DNA from: Lepas anatifera
Taxonomy: Eukaryota > Arthropoda > Thecostraca > Lepadidae
NCBI GenBank assembly: GCA_034440635.1
Contig: JAOTON010001526.1
Location: 4,349,001 to 4,413,000 of the forward strand
Direction: 5' to 3'
DNA length: 64,000 nucleotides
This document shows positions 45,637 through 55,780 of the stretch, piece by piece. Within the stretch, counting starts at the first letter, position 1, and the number at the start of each line of letters is the position of its first letter. The notes under the pieces are model-generated. The model searched no databases. It worked only from the letters and a program-made list of their open reading frames with translations, and was not told where the DNA came from. The position numbers and the translations under genes were made by a program.

Positions 45637-47215
45637 AATTTCTGACTTAGAAGGCTTAAAATATTGTAGCTTGTCGTGAAACTGTTTTATTACGAGATAA
45701 CAATACAGGCCGGGACAAAAAGAGTGTGATTATATAATTTTTGTTTTTAAACTTACTATAATTTTAATGAGAAAATCACGCAGTTCTGCCTCGAGGAGCA
45801 TGATTTAAAGTTGACGAGCTGCTGTTTGGCGTTTTTCCTCGATTCCTGAATGTTGAAAATGATCAGACATAATATATTCGAGCATGGACCTCCGCCAGAA
45901 CCCTTTAGAAAATATGAAGTCATAAAAATTCTGGGTCATGATAGGAACCGGTTCAATCATAGGTCTCGGTTCCCATCATGACCCATATTTTTGATGAACT
46001 CTTATTTTTATGAAACATTCCGACGAAAACAATAGCCCTGTTCCAGCTGTCAGCAAAATTTTGTCAGCAGGACCTCTAACCTCTCCTCCAGAAAAGAAAC
46101 ATCAGCGCCTTAACCGCCTCTTCTTTGTGCTAAGCAAAGGGAACTTAAGCCTTTATGTCATTAAAAAATATTAGGCTGCCACTTCGTGCACTTACTATTT
46201 TTCATCAGCGCAAACAGCAGGCCATCAGCCCGTAAAACCTCTAGAACTTGTTGCCGGGGAGAGGCTACAGTCCTGTGACGTAGGCGCAACGCGGCCCGCT
46301 GATTGGTGCTGACAAAACTGTGCTGACAGCTGGAACAGGGCTTATGCCCAAACATAAAATTTCGGGTAATTTTCCACATCCAGGAATTGAGGAGAAAGGC
46401 CAACAAGAAGCTCATCAGCAGAATCGTTTTATGGTAAATTTCTGTGCTTTTTATATTATTTTTACTGATACTTGTAAGCTGCAAGGCACTTTAAATGACG
46501 AGTGGAGGGTCCAGTATTTTCCGAAAAATTCTTATAAAGGCGAGGGGGTCAGTCATTTTCTGAAAAATCTCTAAAAAAGGGTGAAAGAGGTCCAAAAATC
46601 CCTGGTTTTCTGACGGAATATGTGAACAGCCTTCTAGCATCTCGGACAAACGAGAAGGTTTGAGATCTCGATGTTCCTTGACCGGGTTGATCGCTAGGAC
46701 CGGGGTTGCATTTGTTTTTATACCTATACTTTGCAGAATATCCTTGAAGTAAATACCATACGGGAAGGACATAATGGCGGTGTAATGTAATATGACTTGC
46801 TGTTTCCATAAAACTCGCTGTTTCCATAAACAGGCGGGCTGACCGTGCGAAGTTGGCCTGAGCAGGCTCCCTGAGTTGGTGGCCGAGGATGCTGAGCTGA
46901 TCGCGGCGAGAACGTCTAATTTAGAAAATTGTCGAAAGATGCAACGATGTAAGCATCTCAGGAAGTTTTTGTCTCAATCGGTCACTACCTCTGTGTCAGA
47001 ATGATGCTGATTAACCACAATATATGTGATGTGATGGCGACGTTGATGATCATTCCTATGGCAGAACAATACAAAAGGTTTGGCGTTGAGTTCAACCGAC
47101 TGTGGATCCTGAAACAAGATGGGAAGAGCAAGTGAGACACGTCTGCTTGGGACAACTCGACAATACAACTGAAATGGTAAAATTACGTCCAACGAACTTT
47201 GGAGCCTGAAAAAGC
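45637..47215. other. Middle of the foldback element, no recognised gene
   Basis: Not shared between the arms. It contains only short frames (46161-46484, 46320-46574, 46491-46827) in ordinary sequence. No transposase signature is visible. Confidence 0.5.
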
Positions 47216-47850
47216 TGTGCCCTGCAAAAAGCCGTGAACTGGTTTTATAATTCATGTTTCCTGGCTTGCAAACTGATTTTAAGCGAAATCAATTGTCCCC
47301 GATTTTGGTGATACGTTGGGTCCCATGTTAAAGTCAATGGCATTTAATGCATTACGGCAAAAACTAATTTTTACGGCACATTTTGTGCTCTATCTCAGCA
47401 ACACGACGCGATAGAGCATAATAAAGACCAGTTTCGGGATAGTCTCGGCAAGGGCTTTCAAATGATATATGATTTAACGTGATTCGGTTATCAGGAGCGA
47501 ATATCATTCTGTTGACCTCATGATACGAAGGATTTGACGTTGACTTCAACAGACTCTGGAGCCTGAACCAAGCTGTGCCCCCAAAAAGCCGTGAACTGGT
47601 TTTGTATTTCATGTTTCCTGGCTTGCATACTGATTTTAAGCAAAATCAATCGTCCCCGATTTTGGTGATACGTTGGGTCCCATGTTAAAGTCAATGGCAT
47701 TTAATGCATTACGGCAAAACTGATTTTTAAGCCACATTTTGTGCTCTATCTCAGCAACACGACACGATAGAGCAAAATAAAGGCCAGTTTTGGGATGGTC
47801 TTGGCAAAGGCTTTCGAATGATGTATGATTTTAGGCGACTATGAAAATTC
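47216..47850 (-). repeat. ~360 bp satellite array, right arm
   Basis: Reverse complement of the left-arm unit, about 1.9 units. Frames such as 47364-47612 mirror the frame at 45341-45574 and are satellite by-products. Confidence 0.9.
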
Positions 47851-47883
47851 TGAGTATCAATCTAAATATCGAATATCAAACTC

Positions 47884-48327
47884 CAGCTGTTTTCACAGAC
47901 ATAGAAGCATCACCAGCTTCTCTGCACAGGACAAAAGTCTGCACCAATCGTGACCGCACAGTCACATGTGGAACTCTAGCAGCTCTTTCAAACTGCTAGA
48001 GCTATTGCAGTCGGTGCAACCGGAAGGAAGTGTTCGCATCCCGATCGACTCTGGGAGCAATCACTCGTTTACCACCTTCTTTTTTAAAGTTCCCAATCGT
48101 ACCTTGCAGATGTTCAAAATACCCAAATACTAAAAATGAACTGCAATTGTGACTCAAAATCATCGAAGTCGGACGTAATTTGGGAGACAGTGTTCGTTGG
48201 ATGCCCGTTTGCCGGGGCTATGACACTACGCAAGTGTTTTTTCGGTTCTGACAAGCAGCCAAAATATTTCCAAGCTGGATGCTGCTAATGCACACGCAGT
48301 GAGTCTCGGAAGACCTTCCACGTTTAA
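47884..48327 (+). pseudogene. LTR-retrotransposon protease region, broken
   Basis: At about 48029-48075 one frame reads Ser-Val-Arg-Ile-Pro-Ile-Asp-Ser-Gly-Ser-Asn-His-Ser-Phe-Thr-Thr. This is the active-site Asp-Ser-Gly-Ser motif of retroelement aspartic proteases, in a context like Bel/Pao or Gypsy elements. It follows the Gag remnant once the foldback element is removed. Stops and frame changes surround it. The region ends at a family X element inserted at 48328. Confidence 0.65.
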
Positions 48328-49176
48328 CACGCGCATTGACAGGGGAGAGTTCTCGCCGCTCCGGCTGTTTTTTTAATCATAGAAATGATGGCGCGTAGCA
48401 CGGCCTTACTTGGCATACCCTTTCTCTGACCCTTTTTAGAACTGTTGACAAAATTTTAAGATTAGGTCATCTCAGGTCAGGTCACCAGTACAGGTCAAGT
48501 GACCTGGCCTAAAAGTTTAAGATAGCATAAGTCAGAACAGGGTGAACTTATCCGATTGAAATTCATATTGAACAATGGGTCCATCGAGTTCTTAAAATTT
48601 GTTTCGATGTTTTTATATCGATGACCTGAGGTCTGGTAGGAGCCATGACCTTTTGGAGGCATTGGAAATACATAGGAAAATGGTTTTAATAGAATAACGT
48701 ATGAATGGATGGTGATAGACCGTTTAATTTAAGTCCATTAGATTGTCCTTTTCTTTGCAATTCTAATGATATGCATTCTACCAAATTTGACCTTGAGCTG
48801 ACCTCAGGTTACGTCAAATTCCATATTTGACCTAGCAATGTCATATTATATATCATTCAATTTGGCTTGCTGAAAGAATTTCAATGGTTTAATTTGTTTC
48901 GCTCTATTTTTGCTTGTTCAAATGTAAACACCGATAACGTTCATTTACATCTTATCCCTATGATGGCATGTCTTGACCTCTAGTGACCTTAAATATGGCC
49001 TGACAAAAAATGGTTTAAATATTTCCGATAAAGAATTAGATGGGCTACCCAAGACCTTTTACTGTTTTTTGCTATCTAGCGTGGTTTTCGAGATCTTGGG
49101 GGAGGGTACCCGCCCCCTGCGTCATGCGAAGGTGGCTCAGCAAAGCGAAACGAAGGTGGCCCCGTCAATGCGCATG
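48328..49176 (-). mobile_element. TTAA-type element, family X, complete copy
   Basis: The ends CACGCGCATTGACAGGGG and the complement of the right end, CATGCGCATTGACGGGG, are inverted. TTAA precedes (48324-48327) and TTAC follows (49177-49180). The 849 bp interior contains several AGGTCA/TGACCT words, such as aggtcatctcaggtcaggtc. Confidence 0.8.
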
Positions 49177-49180
49177 TTAC

Positions 49181-49620
49181 ATGATCCTTGATAAGCAGGG
49201 CCACGTCACCATGCGCTTTAGGCAGCTTACTGCTCTTTCTTCAGTCACACCTGCGCACCGTGCAGCCATCGATCTGGAGAAACGTGCAGGTACTCCAAGG
49301 CGTGGCCTCAGTCTCACTCAGTGCAAGTATGCCAAAATTGTGCAATTTGTTCAAGTCGAAGCGCAGATCAGGTGGTTGAGCCTTGATAGACTTGAATGTT
49401 GAGTTTTCATTAGGTGTCCGGGGCGATGGCCTTTGGGTCCGACCCGGCGGGTGCCGGCCCTGCGGCCGCGCGCCCTGGACCGGCGGCCTCTGTGTGTGTG
49501 GCGGCGGCGCCTCGTCTCTCCGGGGTTAGCTGCAGCTTACTCCACTCGCGTGGAAATAATCTTTATGCTCAAGAGTTATATATAAAAGTCATTGGGTTTG
49601 AATAAAGTGTAAATGTGTGT
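49181..49620. other. Unassigned, partly GC-rich segment
   Basis: Overlapping open frames (49040-49402, 49188-49379, 49414-49605) of differing content. The Gly/Ala/Pro-rich piece at 49430-49530 resembles low-complexity coding sequence such as that in the LINE ORF1-like C terminus, but there is no clear homology. It may be a retroelement fragment in the channel intron. Confidence 0.3.
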
Positions 49621-49769
49621 GATAATTTGGAATAAGAGAGCACTAAAGGATCTTATAGTAAAAACAAGGGACTCTTAGTGCCAGAAAATATAATACATAA
49701 GCATTCCATGGCAATATCAAGTAATATTTTAGTTATTTATAGTTGTTGCCCACTTTTTACCCCAGGGGC

Positions 49770-49835
49770 TTTTGACAGCCCGTTTAAACCGGTTAAAACC
49801 ACATCCAGCTGACTGCTGCCAACCCTGATAGAAAG
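49770..49835. repeat. Diverged copy of the cagggttgg repeat, inverted
   Basis: Contains taaaccggttaaaaccac and ends ctgctgccaaccctg, the complement of the repeat start at 24602 and 31241. Confidence 0.4.
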
Positions 49836-49936
49836 CTAGCGGTGCTTCCCCGTTCCCACACTTTTGAAATATACGACCATTGTTGGGGATGCCTCGTTTC
49901 TATTTTGGCACGGTTTTGTCGTATGTGGCGTTTTTG

Positions 49937-49953
49937 TTTGTTTTTTTTTTTTG

Positions 49954-49986
<33 letters not shown>

Positions 49987-49995
49987 TGTGTGTGT
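49937..49995. repeat. Poly-T followed by (GT)n
   Basis: Long T run then ten or so GT dinucleotides, about 50 bp upstream of the acceptor of the third channel exon. Confidence 0.95.
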
Positions 49996-50047
49996 CTCGT
50001 ATAAATTGAGCAGTCCCTTCACAATATCTGACCTTCGCAATCCTTAG

Positions 50048-50175
50048 GTGTGGGGAGAGGAAGCTGACCTACTACAACGTGTACACGAAGGCGACCTGCA
50101 AGATGGACTGCGTCTACCAGTACATGATGGAAGTGTGCCGGTGTCGAGATGTGTACCTGCCTGAAACCTCCCCCG
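50048..50175 (+). CDS. DEG/ENaC-type sodium channel, internal exon 3 of 4 seen (cysteine-rich thumb)
   Basis: The acceptor is cgcaatccttag and the donor CCCG|GTCAGT. In phase with the previous exon it reads Arg-Cys-Gly-Glu-Arg-Lys-Leu-Thr-Tyr-Tyr-Asn-Val-Tyr-Thr-Lys-Ala-Thr-Cys-Lys-Met-Asp-Cys ... Val-Cys-Arg-Cys-Arg-Asp-Val-Tyr-Leu-Pro-Glu. Family members share the Tyr-Thr-x-x-x-Cys-x-x-x-Cys and Cys-x-Cys-Arg-x-x-Tyr-x-Pro pattern in the disulphide-rich thumb domain, which transmits gating to the pore. The open frame continues past the donor to 50474, but that part is intronic by the phase match with 59124. All expected Cys of this segment are present, which argues for a functional gene. 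Confidence 0.92.
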
Positions 50176-50620
50176 GTCAGTCACAGCCATTTGTCAGCAC
50201 ACAAGCTTTTAAAGAAGTCTCAGGGCAGGTTTTAAAGCGTCTTGCAAATTTCAGAGTGCAGAGCGTTAGTTTATCCAGAGCGCGGGGGGAAAGGCTTCGG
50301 TTCCTTTGTTTTGAGGTCTGGCTTTTGATAATTTCCGTACATGATGCTTTAACCGCGTTTTTGCGAACAGTAATGATTGAAAATTATTTTGAGCAGACTA
50401 TTAGACAATTTGATACAACTATAAACTGCGAACGCTTCTGCTGCAGATTTGACGCTTCTGAAGCAGTTAAGTGACAGTGACTGCACATGCTTAATCTTAT
50501 TCTTTCTGTTTTCCATCTTCTCTAGATTTTATGTTGTAAAATCCGCAGTTTCACAGTTACATTGCTGGCAATGCCTCTCTCCTCCGCCCAAATATCTCCT
50601 ATACTATTGGATATGCTGAC

Positions 50621-51120
50621 ATAGGCATAGGAGTGGGAGGGGGTGGGCACTGGCCCTTACTTTTTCTATGGTGGGCCCCAAAACAGATATAAAAATATCA
50701 ACAACTGTATTATAAAACTAAAACCGAAACGGGCTCGATAGCTTGCCCGGCAAACCTCTTAATCTGATCTAGGCCGCTGAGCTGATCTCAGGTCCTATGA
50801 GACGGTCTGGGCCCCTGAGCTGTGAACTGGCCACTGACGCCCTTTGAGCTACTCTGAGGTCCCTGTGCTGAACTGGGGTCCCTGAAATGTTTTACAGTAG
50901 CTGAGCTGAGCTGGGGATTGTGAGCTTGAATGGGTCCTTGCTTCACTTTCTGATACCATATGTCAGTCAACCTGGGGCATCTGGGATGAGCTGGGCCCTG
51001 GGGTCTTGGGACAGGCCCGGGAGCACCCTGAGTTGGTCATGGGGGTCCTGAGTTAGTCCAGGGTCTTCAGAGCCGGTCTGGGGTCCCAGAGCTGATCTGG
51101 GGTCTCCTGAGCTGGTGTTG
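50621..51120. repeat. Family V element with degenerate ctgagct tail, second copy
   Basis: acataggcataggagtggga, then gatagcttgcccggcaaacc, then diverged units with gagctgatctgggg. The order is the same as at 35589-36390. Confidence 0.7.
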
Positions 51121-51964
51121 GATGTCTCATTATGCTTGAAGTGTCCGCTATTTCAAGATCTCTGATTTCCTACGAGTTTATTCAAGAAATTTTAACAGAG
51201 GGTTTTTTTCTGAATAAACACTTTGTCGAAAACCTTTGGCCGACACTCGTTTATATCCTCAGGGCATTTTTCGTCAACTTTGGTAAAAAAGTTTAAAAAA
51301 TTAACCTTCAGAGGTCCAACGTCCTGTGCAGAGCACACACAAAAAGTGAGACATCTGGTAGCGTAATACATTTTCTACATTCTAGTACTACCTGCCGTGA
51401 CGGGTCTGGCCGGTTTGGAGAGGGGGAGTTTGGAGAAAGGGGGGGTGAAAACAAAATCGAAAAGCAAAAAAAAGTCCAGTGGTGAAGATCTAGTCACAAT
51501 TTAACTAGACGGTAGGTTTGGGGTGGTAAACCCAAGTCGGAAAAAAACGTTCGGTGTAAAAGATGTGGCCACAAAATGTTTGCTTTTGCTATGCGAAGAT
51601 CATTCACTCAAAGAGGTTTCAAATATAAAGAAGACCAAGGTTGTGTGAGTCTGATATAATGCTCCTCATTTATTCAAGCACTCTGTACTCCGTCCAGACA
51701 CACACTGCCGGCGCACCGGCCCAACACCCCGGCCCGGCTACCGAGGGCGCCCGCGGGCACGACCGGCAGGGGCGGACTCAGCGCGTTCACACACCATCAC
51801 AAAGGTCCATTGTTTACACTGAAGTTGACTGTTTCTGTTTGAAGTTGACTGGTTCAGTTCAAGCACGGAAACCTTGCTTATAAACTCAAAAGGAGCCGGG
51901 GCAAAAATGAGTTCGATGGCTTTGGGGGAGCATAAACAATAAACATAGTTTTGCCCCGCGCTTG
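51121..51964. other. No gene seen (channel intron)
   Basis: Mixed sequence. A GC-rich piece at 51700-51780 has overlapping frames on both strands and no recognisable domain. Confidence 0.45.
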
Positions 51965-52147
51965 ATAATAATTGTTGGGGCTTATCGACGCACCAACTGC
52001 CAGAGTGATATGGTATCGCCAACTCTTCCCTGTTGGAGGGGTTTCTCGGGAGCCAGCTTGCTTCTTGTTCAGGGAAGCCGCCGGGCCTTGAGCCCGAGTC
52101 GGCTGCGTGGAAGTCAACTGCGCTGACCACTCCACTACCGCGCCCCA
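51965..52147 (-). mobile_element. tRNA-derived SINE, family A
   Basis: Read on the minus strand it starts ggggcgcggtagtggagtgg (A box) and has a B-box-like gggctcaaggccc. It continues through ccctgaacaa and agttggcgatacc and ends caacaattattat, an ATT-repeat tail. Copies are at 60135-60315 and 63659-63841. Confidence 0.85.
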
Positions 52148-52552
52148 TGCCCCGAGCTTTTCCATTTTGGGGCTGCAAATGCCTTTTTGACCTACCCCCT
52201 GGGTCCGCCGCTGACCAACTGCACTGTTTTATCTTTAATAAGAACTGGAGTTATATATTCCGAGTGCTTCCAGACCGGTCTAAAAAAAACTGGACCAAAT
52301 CAAAATCCAGTCCAGAACACTCCCAACACAGAGCACGAATTCGGACATTCATCCCACACCAAACGACGACTAGCACCCATCCCTCGGACATTGACAGGCG
52401 TGACAAAACCGTCAGCCTTCCACTACGAAGTGAAAAACCAAACACCACGTAGCTATTCGATGAAGGGAAACGGCCATAAAGAACATAAGACGTCGCGTAT
52501 GGAAATAGTGTAGACCGGTGTGCATGCGTGTTATGTACGCAGAAATAGTACC

Positions 52553-52700
52553 AGATCTCAGAGCACATGCCTGACATCGTGTGCCCTGACCCCGAGCACT
52601 CTGTCGGCCCAATACAATCTCGACCGGGATAACCTATTGTGTGGATCGTCAGGACATAGCATGGCGTGGTCGGCGGTGTTGCACGCAGCCTACGGGTGTT
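52553..52700 (+). repeat. Non-coding part of a Gypsy-like retrotransposon, copy 1
   Basis: gtgccctgaccccgagcact ctgtcggcccaata and gtgtggatcgtcaggacata recur at 58487-58545 and 58889-58915. Because a Gag fragment follows at 53041, this is probably the LTR or 5' untranslated region. This copy lacks the insertion present in the other. Confidence 0.6.
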
Positions 52701-53040
52701 GGACTCTTGGACAGTTTGGTTGAGTTCGGATCGGTGGTGCAGCGCTGCAGTGTGAGTGAAGGCTGCTTTTAGGACTCTGCAGTGTTCTGAGATACCGGGC
52801 ACCAAACCGTTTTAAGGTGACTCCTCCGTCGCAAATGGACTTAATTGCCAAGTTGTAGAGCTAACAGACTGAGCTTTTGGAACGGGTGCTGGCTGCCGGT
52901 GTTCCAGCGCCATCGCTGGCGGCGCCAGACCCGGCAGGGGCGTCGCAGGCCATCGCTGGTGACCACACAGGCCGCGCGGTCGTGACTGCCGCAACCAACC
53001 CAACACGTGACCGCCGCCGCAACCCAAGCTCCAGGTCTCG

Positions 53041-53394
53041 CGTCCGCTGCGTCGCTTCGAGAGTTTGAGACCTGGAAAAACTAGTTTCAGGAATTTTAGC
53101 TGCTCACTGGCCTACAACACTTGCCTTAAGAGGAGCGGAGGGCTACCTTGCTCACCGTCTTGGACGATGATTGGGTGCGCTTCTCCCTTACCCGATGATT
53201 GAACGGCTCGGCTTACCCAGAACCGACGGCACCACCATGTGATTGACCAGGGACCAGGACGTGATTTACTCTAACTCGAGTTCAACTTGAAGGAGAAACT
53301 GTCGATGAATTTCTGTGGGCGCTACGTGAAATTGCATCCTTCTGCGATTTTTGCACGGAATGTATGGATGACCGCTATCGTGATAGCTTGGTGC
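53041..53394 (+). pseudogene. Gypsy-like Gag fragment with stop codons
   Basis: One frame reads Ser-Leu-Arg-Glu-Phe-Glu-Thr-Trp-Lys-Asn, then (after stops at TAG, TAG and TAA) Glu-Glu-Arg-Arg-Ala-Thr-Leu-Leu ... Leu-Asp-Asp-Asp-Trp-Val-Arg. After a further frame change it reads Gly-Glu-Thr-Val-Asp-Glu-Phe-Leu-Trp-Ala-Leu-Arg-Glu-Ile-Ala, then Cys-Asp-Phe-Cys ... Asp-Asp-Arg-Tyr-Arg-Asp. The F-x-x-W-K and D-E-F-L-x-x-L-R-x-I-A blocks are standard for Gypsy-type Gag capsid helices. The sequence runs into a minisatellite at its 3' side. No protease or polymerase is seen. Confidence 0.65.
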
Positions 53395-53690
53395 TGCTGC
53401 ATTTGCCCTGATGGCCGTGATGCTTGGTGCTGCTGTATTTGCGCACTGGGCATCCTATCATCCCTCCCCCAGTGCTGCTGCATTTGTGGCGCTGGTAACC
53501 CTGTCACTTTTCTCCCAGTGCTGCTGCATTTGCGCACTGGGCATCCTCTCATCCCTCCCCCAGTGCTGCTGCATTTGTGGCGCTGGTAACCCTGTCACTT
53601 TTCTCCCAGTGCTGCTGCATTTGCGTACTGGGTATCCTTTTATCCCGACGCCAGTGCTACTGCGTTTGTGTGCACTGGGTTTTTCACCAT
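53391..53690. repeat. ~45/91 bp minisatellite at the end of the Gag fragment
   Basis: The half-unit cagtgctgctgcatttg recurs about every 45 bp, alternating a tggcgctggtaaccctgtca form with a cgcactgggcatcc form to give a 91 bp higher-order period (53470 and 53561). Confidence 0.9.
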
Positions 53691-53829
53691 TCTTGCTCAC
53701 GCTGTGCCTGCGTGTATGGCGTGAGCCCTTCGTGAACCCGAGTTATAGTTCGGAAAGAGGCCGAGTCATTTTCCCCGCCGCGCTGTTGGTCAGACTGGTC
53801 TTCAAAGTGTCGTGTGCGCCGTCCTAGAA

Positions 53830-54493
53830 CGCAAATACAGTCCACTCGCACCCGAAACAGACGGTCACCGACAACTGAATTTTTGTTCATTTCATTCCAA
53901 CATTGACATATCGCAATCTAATTGGCCGATTCCAGTTTTCATTTCAGATAACGAACGAACAATGGTTCCGCCTGATAATATTTGGAGATGGAAATTTTGA
54001 TAGATAACTCCTTTTTATAGGCATAAATAGAATTTGAGTAAAAACCATTTTTATTTGCAGCTTCATGGTTCCAGCCTGATGTCACTAACAAACTCAGAAT
54101 TTAAATGGATGAATAGGAAAGTTATTTGCTTTCATTTCACTCCCTTACACTTTCCACCTATCTCTTATGGCTTTGGATTAATTAGTCCGAAAACGTACTA
54201 CAAGGTGCTAAATTGATCGAGCCATCTTTGTTTCTCGCCATGGTTTCAAGTCCTTAGAATGAATGGAGGTAGATGAAATTTTGCATGAATCTAGCCTAGG
54301 ATCCTGGGTCGCCGATACAAGTAATTCCAGGTCAAAATAATGTTTGGTTGGTATTTTAGAAACAACTTGATACCGTGCCGTTTCTGTACGAACGCAGCAC
54401 CCGGCGCCACGGTCACGCCATCGTTGGCTGACTTTTACACGTCAGTGACCTCCAGACGGGTCACACGTGTAGGGCTAGTGGGCGGATGTATAG
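53830..54493. other. No gene seen (channel intron)
   Basis: AT-rich sequence with only short frames. Confidence 0.5.
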
Positions 54494-54580
54494 TAAGGCG
54501 CGGTGGTCTAGTGGTTAGAGGCGTTGTCTTTTTATCAGAGGTGCCCGGTTCGAATCTGGGATTGATTGTGCACTCTTTAT
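54494..54580 (+). mobile_element. tRNA-like sequence, SINE head (family C)
   Basis: gcgcggtggtctagtggtta is an A-box region and ggtgcccggttcgaatctgg a T-arm with a B box. The acceptor strands do not pair in the standard register and the anticodon loop (cttttta) is unusual, so a functional tRNA is unlikely. Confidence 0.55.
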
Positions 54581-54849
54581 TAGTTCTTAAAAAACGAATG
54601 ATAACAATGACTTACAGGCTTATAAAGAGACACATTTAAAAGGAAATAAGGTTTGCTTTCGACACATTGTCATGCAGCTCTCCTGCGCCGTTGGAGCGTT
54701 TGCCCTGGTCCCAGACCGGGGTCAAAGTCGTCTGACAAAATCCATGCAGCGAAGTGGATTGATGTTTCTCAAGCGGCTCTATTCTGGCCACTCGGCGGGT
54801 CTCGTCGTGGTCTGTTGGCGCGCCGTTGGCGTTGTCATTGTCTGTCCGT

Positions 54850-55480
54850 CCTAAGAAGATCTAAGATCTCGAGAATCAGGCTAGATAGCGGAAAACAGTA
54901 AAAGGCGTTGGGTAGACCATCCCTTTTCTATGGAAAAAATCGGAACCATTGCTTGTCAGGTCATATCTAAGGTCACTAGAGGTCAAAGCATGCCATCATA
55001 GGGATAACATGCAATAGAATGTTTTCGGTCAATTTTCTGAACAAGTTAAGATAAAGAAAAATGATTTAGACCTTTAGAATCCTAGCAGCAACCCGAATCG
55101 AATGATATACATAAGATGACCTTGCTCGGTGAAATATGGGATTTGACCTGGCTTGAGGTCAGGTCATAGTCAATTTAGGCAAAATGAATATCTTTAGAAC
55201 TGTAAAGACAATGCAAATATAATAATTTTAAAATAATCGCTCTATCACTATCGATTACCAAGTTATTCAGTTCAAACCATTTTTGCCATGTATTTCCAAT
55301 AGAGAGGTCATGGCTCGTATCTGACCTTAGGTCATCAATATAAAAAATATCAAAAAATATCTTAGAGAACGCGGAGGGTAGATTATTTGATATGTGTTTC
55401 AATTGGATAAGTTCACTCTGTTCTGACTTACGCTATCTTAAACTGTTTTTGTGGTCAGGTCACTTGACTTGTATTGGTGT
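54850..55480 (+). mobile_element. TTAA-type element, family X, partial
   Basis: It holds ggcgttgggtagaccatccc and acctggcttgaggtcaggtc and ggataagttcactctgttct in the same order as family X. Both GC-rich ends are missing. Confidence 0.65.
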
Positions 55481-55487
55481 ATATGTT

Positions 55488-55780
55488 ACATTGCAGGGAG
55501 GGGGAGCCATCGACTTTTCAAGGGGGCACCGTAACTATTTCAGGAGGCGCCGATCGAGGGTCGATCGGGTGATGGGGAGCAAGTGGACCCGCCTATGTTC
55601 TACGTAATTGGGTCGTCTTAAAAATAATATTAATTCCAATACTTCATTCAGTGATTGCTTTTATACAAGCATGACCTATAGGCAGTACTTTTACATTAAA
55701 TGGCACTGCAAAATTTGGGGGTGGGGTGTAGGCATAAGGCCCACGGGCCCCCTTCTATCCGCCGCTGAATGTCTATATCC
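55488..55780. repeat. Possible decayed MITE
   Basis: Bounded by a gcagggagggggagccatcg segment and a gggcccccttctatccgccgctgaatg segment. The right end resembles hAT MITE borders in this window (gcgtccgcc), but no target duplication is visible. Confidence 0.3.

Larger units (their letters stand above)
43132..47883. mobile_element. 4.75 kb foldback element with satellite-array arms
   Basis: The outer ends GAGTTTGATATTGATATTTAG and the complement of the right end are inverted. The match continues for more than 100 bp into arrays of a ~360 bp unit. CAG at 43129-43131 and 47884-47886 may be a 3 bp target duplication. The left arm has about five units plus a USP insertion and the right arm about two. 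The 1.6 kb middle (45640-47220) has no recognised protein. It sits inside a retrotransposon between Gag and protease. Foldback elements with internally repetitive arms are known in animals, but I do not recognise this one. Confidence 0.8.

Noticed and set aside
43186..47850. CRISPR-like array from regular repeats
   Set aside because: Units are contiguous ~360 bp satellite monomers without unique spacers, in a eukaryotic context.
54494..54570. Functional tRNA gene
   Set aside because: The T-arm is good, but the acceptor stem does not pair in the normal register and the anticodon loop is odd; a SINE head is more likely.
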